From: Thalassiosira profunda
Taxonomy: Eukaryota; Bacillariophyta; Thalassiosirophyceae; Thalassiosirales; Thalassiosiraceae
Assembly (NCBI GenBank): GCA_036939355.1
Contig: JALLAP010000126.1
Location: 1-20,110 of the forward strand
Length of the DNA: 20,110 bases
Direction: 5' to 3'
Shown: positions 16,746-20,110 of the stretch, in pieces
How positions within the stretch are numbered: the first letter of the stretch is position 1
Layout of the letters: every line of letters begins with the position of its first letter
Program-made: the position numbers and the translations under genes
Notes under the pieces: model-generated
What the model was told of the DNA's origin: nothing
Database searches by the model: none
Seen by the model: the letters and a program-made list of their open reading frames with translations, nothing else

Positions 16746-18029
16746 ATGAAGTCGACGCCCCTCCTCGCCGCCACACTCCTCGCTGTCGCTATGCCCACCG
16801 CCGACGCCCTCTCCACATCGGTGGTTGTGGTCGGCCTCAACGCCGCGTTGCAAAAGCGCTTCGTTCTACCGCAAGGCGCAAACCTCGTGCCGGGAAACGT
16901 CCACCGCGCCGCCGAGTGCGAGACGGGCGTGGGCGGGAAGGGCCAGGACGTCGGCGTCGCAATGTCCTGCCTTCTAAAAGAAGAACAGCAACCGTCGGAC
17001 GACAAGGTGCTATTGGCTCAATTCCTCGGCCGCGGGCCCGAGGGCGATGCAGTGTCTGACACACTGAAGAGCAATTTTGGACTCTCAGATGCACTGACGG
17101 TGCGGAATGCGGCGCCGCTGCGAACGTGCACGACCATCGTGGGGGCGGACGAGGCGACGGAATTGGTTGAGACTTCGGGGGAGGTGACGAAGTCTGAGAT
17201 GGAAGAATTGCAATCGAAAGTGGAGGAGCTGACAGGAACGGGTGGAAAGGCGGATTGCGTGTGCATCATGGGGTCGATGCCGCCGGGATGTGCAGATGAT
17301 ACGTATGCCGACCTGACAACTCGTCTGGCAGGAAAGGAAAGTCTGGTGCTGATAGATTCTGTGATAGGACTGGAACCGCTGCTCGATGCACTGTCGAGTA
17401 TATATGCTGAAGGCGACAGCCCAAAAACAGGAGGAGCAGTATTGAAACTGAACGCGGCAGAGCTGTGCAAATTGGCAGGCATCGCCAAGAGCGGGGAGGC
17501 GGAACAAGTCACAATGGAGGAACTGACAGCGTCAACGAAAGGGTTCGTCACAAAGTTTACGAAAGCCATTGGAGCCCTGGATTATCTCTGCATAACGGAC
17601 GGGAAGTGGCCAGGATATCTTGTTGAGGTGCCGGGGTCGGAGTCCTCGAGTTTTGAGACTTGGCGCCTCCCGGCAGTGGACTTGTCTGACAAGGGGACGC
17701 TTTTCCCGATAGGTGCTGGGGACACCGTTGCCGCAGGGACGCTGTCGGCGTGGCAATACCTCCACCACCACAGCAAGAAGTCCAGCGGTGGCGAGAAATT
17801 CTTTGGCGTCGTTCCGTCGAAAGTTGGAAAGCACCTTTCGGAGAAGCGGGCAGAGTGGAGCGAGGGAACGTCATCCTCGGAGGAGAAAGGCTTTGAAATG
17901 GTTACAGCGTTTGCATTTGGATTGTCCTGCGGGTCCGCTAGCTGCTTGAAACAAGAGAACAGCGTATTTGATGTCGACGATGCGGTTGCTTTCTTCGGAG
18001 GCATGGCGAGACCAGTGACCAATGAGTAA
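16746..18029 (+). CDS. PfkB-family (ribokinase-like) sugar kinase with signal peptide
   Basis: A 427-residue single-exon protein. The open frame can be extended to a TTG at 16731, but the first ATG is 16746. PfkB hallmarks: VVVGLNAALQKRF near the N-terminus (counterpart of the NPALD motif of phosphofructokinase/tagatose-kinase members), GGKGQDV (substrate-binding GGKGxN type), KLNAAEL (counterpart of KPNxxE) and IGAGDTVAAGTLSA with the catalytic Asp at residue 326. The C-terminal FGLSCGSASCL fits the family. The overall pattern is nearest to 1-phosphofructokinase/tagatose-6-phosphate kinase-type members, which phosphorylate a sugar phosphate with ATP; the exact substrate is not clear. A signal peptide (MKSTPLLAATLLAVAMPTADA) precedes the catalytic domain directly, with little room for a plastid transit peptide. 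It converges with the Rab3GAP gene, whose stop is 66 bp away. Confidence 0.85.
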   Translation: MKSTPLLAATLLAVAMPTADALSTSVVVVGLNAALQKRFVLPQGANLVPGNVHRAAECETGVGGKGQDVGVAMSCLLKEEQQPSDDKVLLAQFLGRGPEGDAVSDTLKSNFGLSDALTVRNAAPLRTCTTIVGADEATELVETSGEVTKSEMEELQSKVEELTGTGGKADCVCIMGSMPPGCADDTYADLTTRLAGKESLVLIDSVIGLEPLLDALSSIYAEGDSPKTGGAVLKLNAAELCKLAGIAKSGEAEQVTMEELTASTKGFVTKFTKAIGALDYLCITDGKWPGYLVEVPGSESSSFETWRLPAVDLSDKGTLFPIGAGDTVAAGTLSAWQYLHHHSKKSSGGEKFFGVVPSKVGKHLSEKRAEWSEGTSSSEEKGFEMVTAFAFGLSCGSASCLKQENSVFDVDDAVAFFGGMARPVTNE

Positions 18030-18095
18030 GCACGAAAGAGTCTTCACAACAACCCACTTCTTTAACACAGAAACACATAATAACTGATCGGGGAG

Positions 18096-20110
18096 TCAAC
18101 CCCGCGAGCATTTCGTCAGCGCAAGGAGCAGGCTCCCGTGGAACAACGAGGCGGATTGCTCTTCGTCCAAATTGGGGACCAATCGAGCGCTCAGCTGACA
18201 AGGGATCAATGGATCGGAATTGCGCAGGACGTACTCCTGCATGGCAGGCCTGGCCTCCGGGACGGGATTGGGGCCCATTGCCTGATGACGCTTGATTGAG
18301 GCGAGGAAAGCGCTCCGCTGGCTCGGCTGCGTCAGGAGGATGAAACGACCCGCCTTGCCTCTCAGGAGCAAGTCGACCAAATCATCGGCGCCCGGGAACT
18401 TCTGCACGAGCGGCAGCGCTCGGGAAAGCAACACCTCCATTTCTCCAATGGCATTGCACGCCTCCTCACACTTTGATATCGTCGACGTCGAAACGTAAGC
18501 GAGTGGGTCTGAATTGTCCACAGTCTGTTTTGGGGCCAGATCTAACATCCCGTCGGCGGAGTCCTCTGTAAGCTTTTCGATCGCCACGTCAATCGCCGTC
18601 TTGAGATCTTGCAGTCCCTTCGCGACGGATCGGACCTGCTTGGCGGGGCCGGCCGCCGACTCGATGACAAATCGAGCGTTCGATAGCTGGACTGCCAAGA
18701 CCTGCCCCATTAAGAGAGTTGGGTGTATCGTCTCGAACGAATGCAGGGCCATTTCGACGGTGGAATACGGGTCGAACAGAGGCTCCTGCTCAAACGCCGG
18801 GCACGGCTCGACCTCCTCCCACGTGTCTTCCCAGAACGCTCGGAGCGACATCAAAATGGCGATTGCCTCGGACGCCTCCTGGAGAGCTAGGGTCTTCGCC
18901 TCCGCGGGAGGAAGGCTCGAGCGGTACTCCAATGCCTGACGCGCAGTTTCGCCATTGACTTCCTCGCAAAGAGGATTCTCCGGATTGCCGTACCAACGGA
19001 CAAAGTCTTCGAAGATGGCTCCCTCGTTGGCAGCCTTGAACGATGACATGTCGGAGAGGAGTTTGGGCTTTTGCAGCCTTTGGGCAATGGCGATCCGACT
19101 CTTGATCGATGGTCGCTCCTCTTTTAAGCTTGTATTGAGGCCGAGCAACTTGCTCCGCTTCTGCTCCTCTTCATCTGTCATTGGCATCGTCCGCTGCAAG
19201 TAGGGCGCGTACAGCTGCAAGCAGAAAAGGTCAGGCAAAGAGTCAAAGAGTGGCAACGGACTGGGCGAGCGAAAAAGTAATGGCTTACCTGATCCCCAGA
19301 TTCGATCAAAGGCAAGGCGTCTGGGACAGGACACCGAGCTCCGACTCGATTATGGCGAGGGCTGAGCATGGAAGAGGCCTTGCGCTTCAGCATCTCCTCG
19401 ATATTGTCTGGATCAGATTCACCGCTGACATTCACCGTGACATCGCCATCCTGTGGATCAAAGAATTCATCGTCGTCGCTGCTATTGTTGTTGACTGACA
19501 TGCTGGCCTGTGAACCATTGTCACCGTCAACCCGCATCTGCTCCTCGTGCAATGCTTCGGTTGACATCTTGCACTCAATGCAAATGTTGAAGACCTGCAG
19601 CTTCTGATTGATGATGCAGGAGTTTCGATCCGCTTCGGGCTCAGAGGAGTTGACAAAGGCAGCAAGGTGCGCCCGATGGCCAAGCACACGCGCGTCCGCC
19701 TTTTGCAGGCCCCAATGAGGCTGGCCTTGTTGAGCGCCCGCATCATTGTCCAGGCCTGGAACAAAGCCCAAGTTAGGCAAGCTCTCGTTGTGATCCCATC
19801 GCGTTCGTAACTCCTCTACAAACGCGAGCCAGAGGCGCATCATTGACGGAGGAGTGCGCAGCCGTGCCATGTGCGCGAAAAGAATGGACAGGAGCCGGCC
19901 GGGCGGGGTCCCTTTGCTCTTCGATCGTTGGTCAAGAAACTTGTTGTTCGCATTGCTAAAGGAAAAGACTTCCTCTGGCGGAGCAGGATATGATGTCGAC
20001 TGTATCTGATCAAGCGCTTCCCCGATTCCACGATCAATCTCAGCCGAGGATAGATTCATCTCGATGTCGCCCCAATCCAATGCATCTATCAGGCGTCTCG
20101 TGACAGGGCC
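18096..20110 (-). CDS. RAB3GAP1: Rab3 GTPase-activating protein catalytic subunit (C-terminal part, 5' end outside window)
   Basis: Exons 20110-19289 (open to the window edge, in frame from the first base) and 19214-18096; intron 19215-19288 (74 bp, GTAAGC...TTGCAG), phase 0. Visible coding length is 646 residues. Diagnostic Rab3GAP1 motifs: MMRLWLAFVEELRTRWDHN and INQKLQVFNICIE in the upstream exon, LPLIESGDQ joined to LYAPYLQ exactly across the intron, then LLSDMSSFKAANEGAIFEDF followed by VRWYGNP. The tail has a YVLRNSDP motif like the EFILRT end of animal proteins. With RAB3GAP2 this subunit acts on Rab3 and as an exchange factor for Rab18, in exocytosis, ER shape and autophagy. The N-terminal third is missing only because the window ends. 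An acidic, Ser/Asn-rich insert (NNNSSDDDEFFD) lies between the conserved blocks. Confidence 0.9.

Noticed and set aside
1..20110. tRNA or rRNA genes and CRISPR arrays
   Set aside because: No cloverleaf, conserved rRNA block or regularly spaced direct-repeat array was recognised; the only tandem array is the coding minisatellite.

Overview
The window looks like nuclear DNA of a photosynthetic protist with a secondary, red-derived plastid (a stramenopile or haptophyte alga; I cannot name the species). Three things support this. Genes are compact and split by short GT-AG introns (about 62-78 bp, one of 147 bp). Several proteins start with a signal peptide, two of them with a Phe just after the predicted cleavage site (GCGA/FSPS and GS/FTST), which is the mark of bipartite import into red complex plastids. 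Degenerate TTAGGG/CCCTAA tracts are also scattered through the region.

Layout. (1) 1-2515: copy A of a duplicated block, holding a minus-strand plastid-type SLC25 carrier (442-2247) with a degenerate CCCTAA tract upstream of it. (2) About 2516-9500: a large DNA transposon, not matched to a named family. Its minus-strand gene can be followed through three introns. It encodes a P-element/THAP9-type RNase H transposase with two N-terminal zinc modules, then an unrecognised helical region, a BRCT domain, an in-frame 36-bp minisatellite and a C-terminal Ulp1/C48 SUMO-protease domain. The protease part contains two apparent -1 frame breaks. A short TTAGGG tract follows the right end. (3) 10250-12034: an unrecognised single-exon plus-strand protein with a possible START-like domain and a C-terminal hydrophobic segment. 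(4) 12384-about 14935: copy B of the carrier block, in which a 7-bp indel uncouples the signal peptide from the carrier. (5) 15205-20110: four compact genes: a small secreted Cys-rich protein (three exons), a plastid-type membrane protein (two exons), a PfkB sugar kinase transcribed divergently from it, and the C-terminal part of the Rab3GAP catalytic subunit, convergent with PfkB and running off the right edge.

The most interesting system is the transposon: one spliced gene appears to join a P-type transposase to BRCT and deSUMOylase-like modules, bracketed by telomere-like tracts in the orientation of two chromosome ends. Exon structures were built by hand from splice signals and reading-frame continuity. 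Family calls come from recognised motifs; no database search was run.
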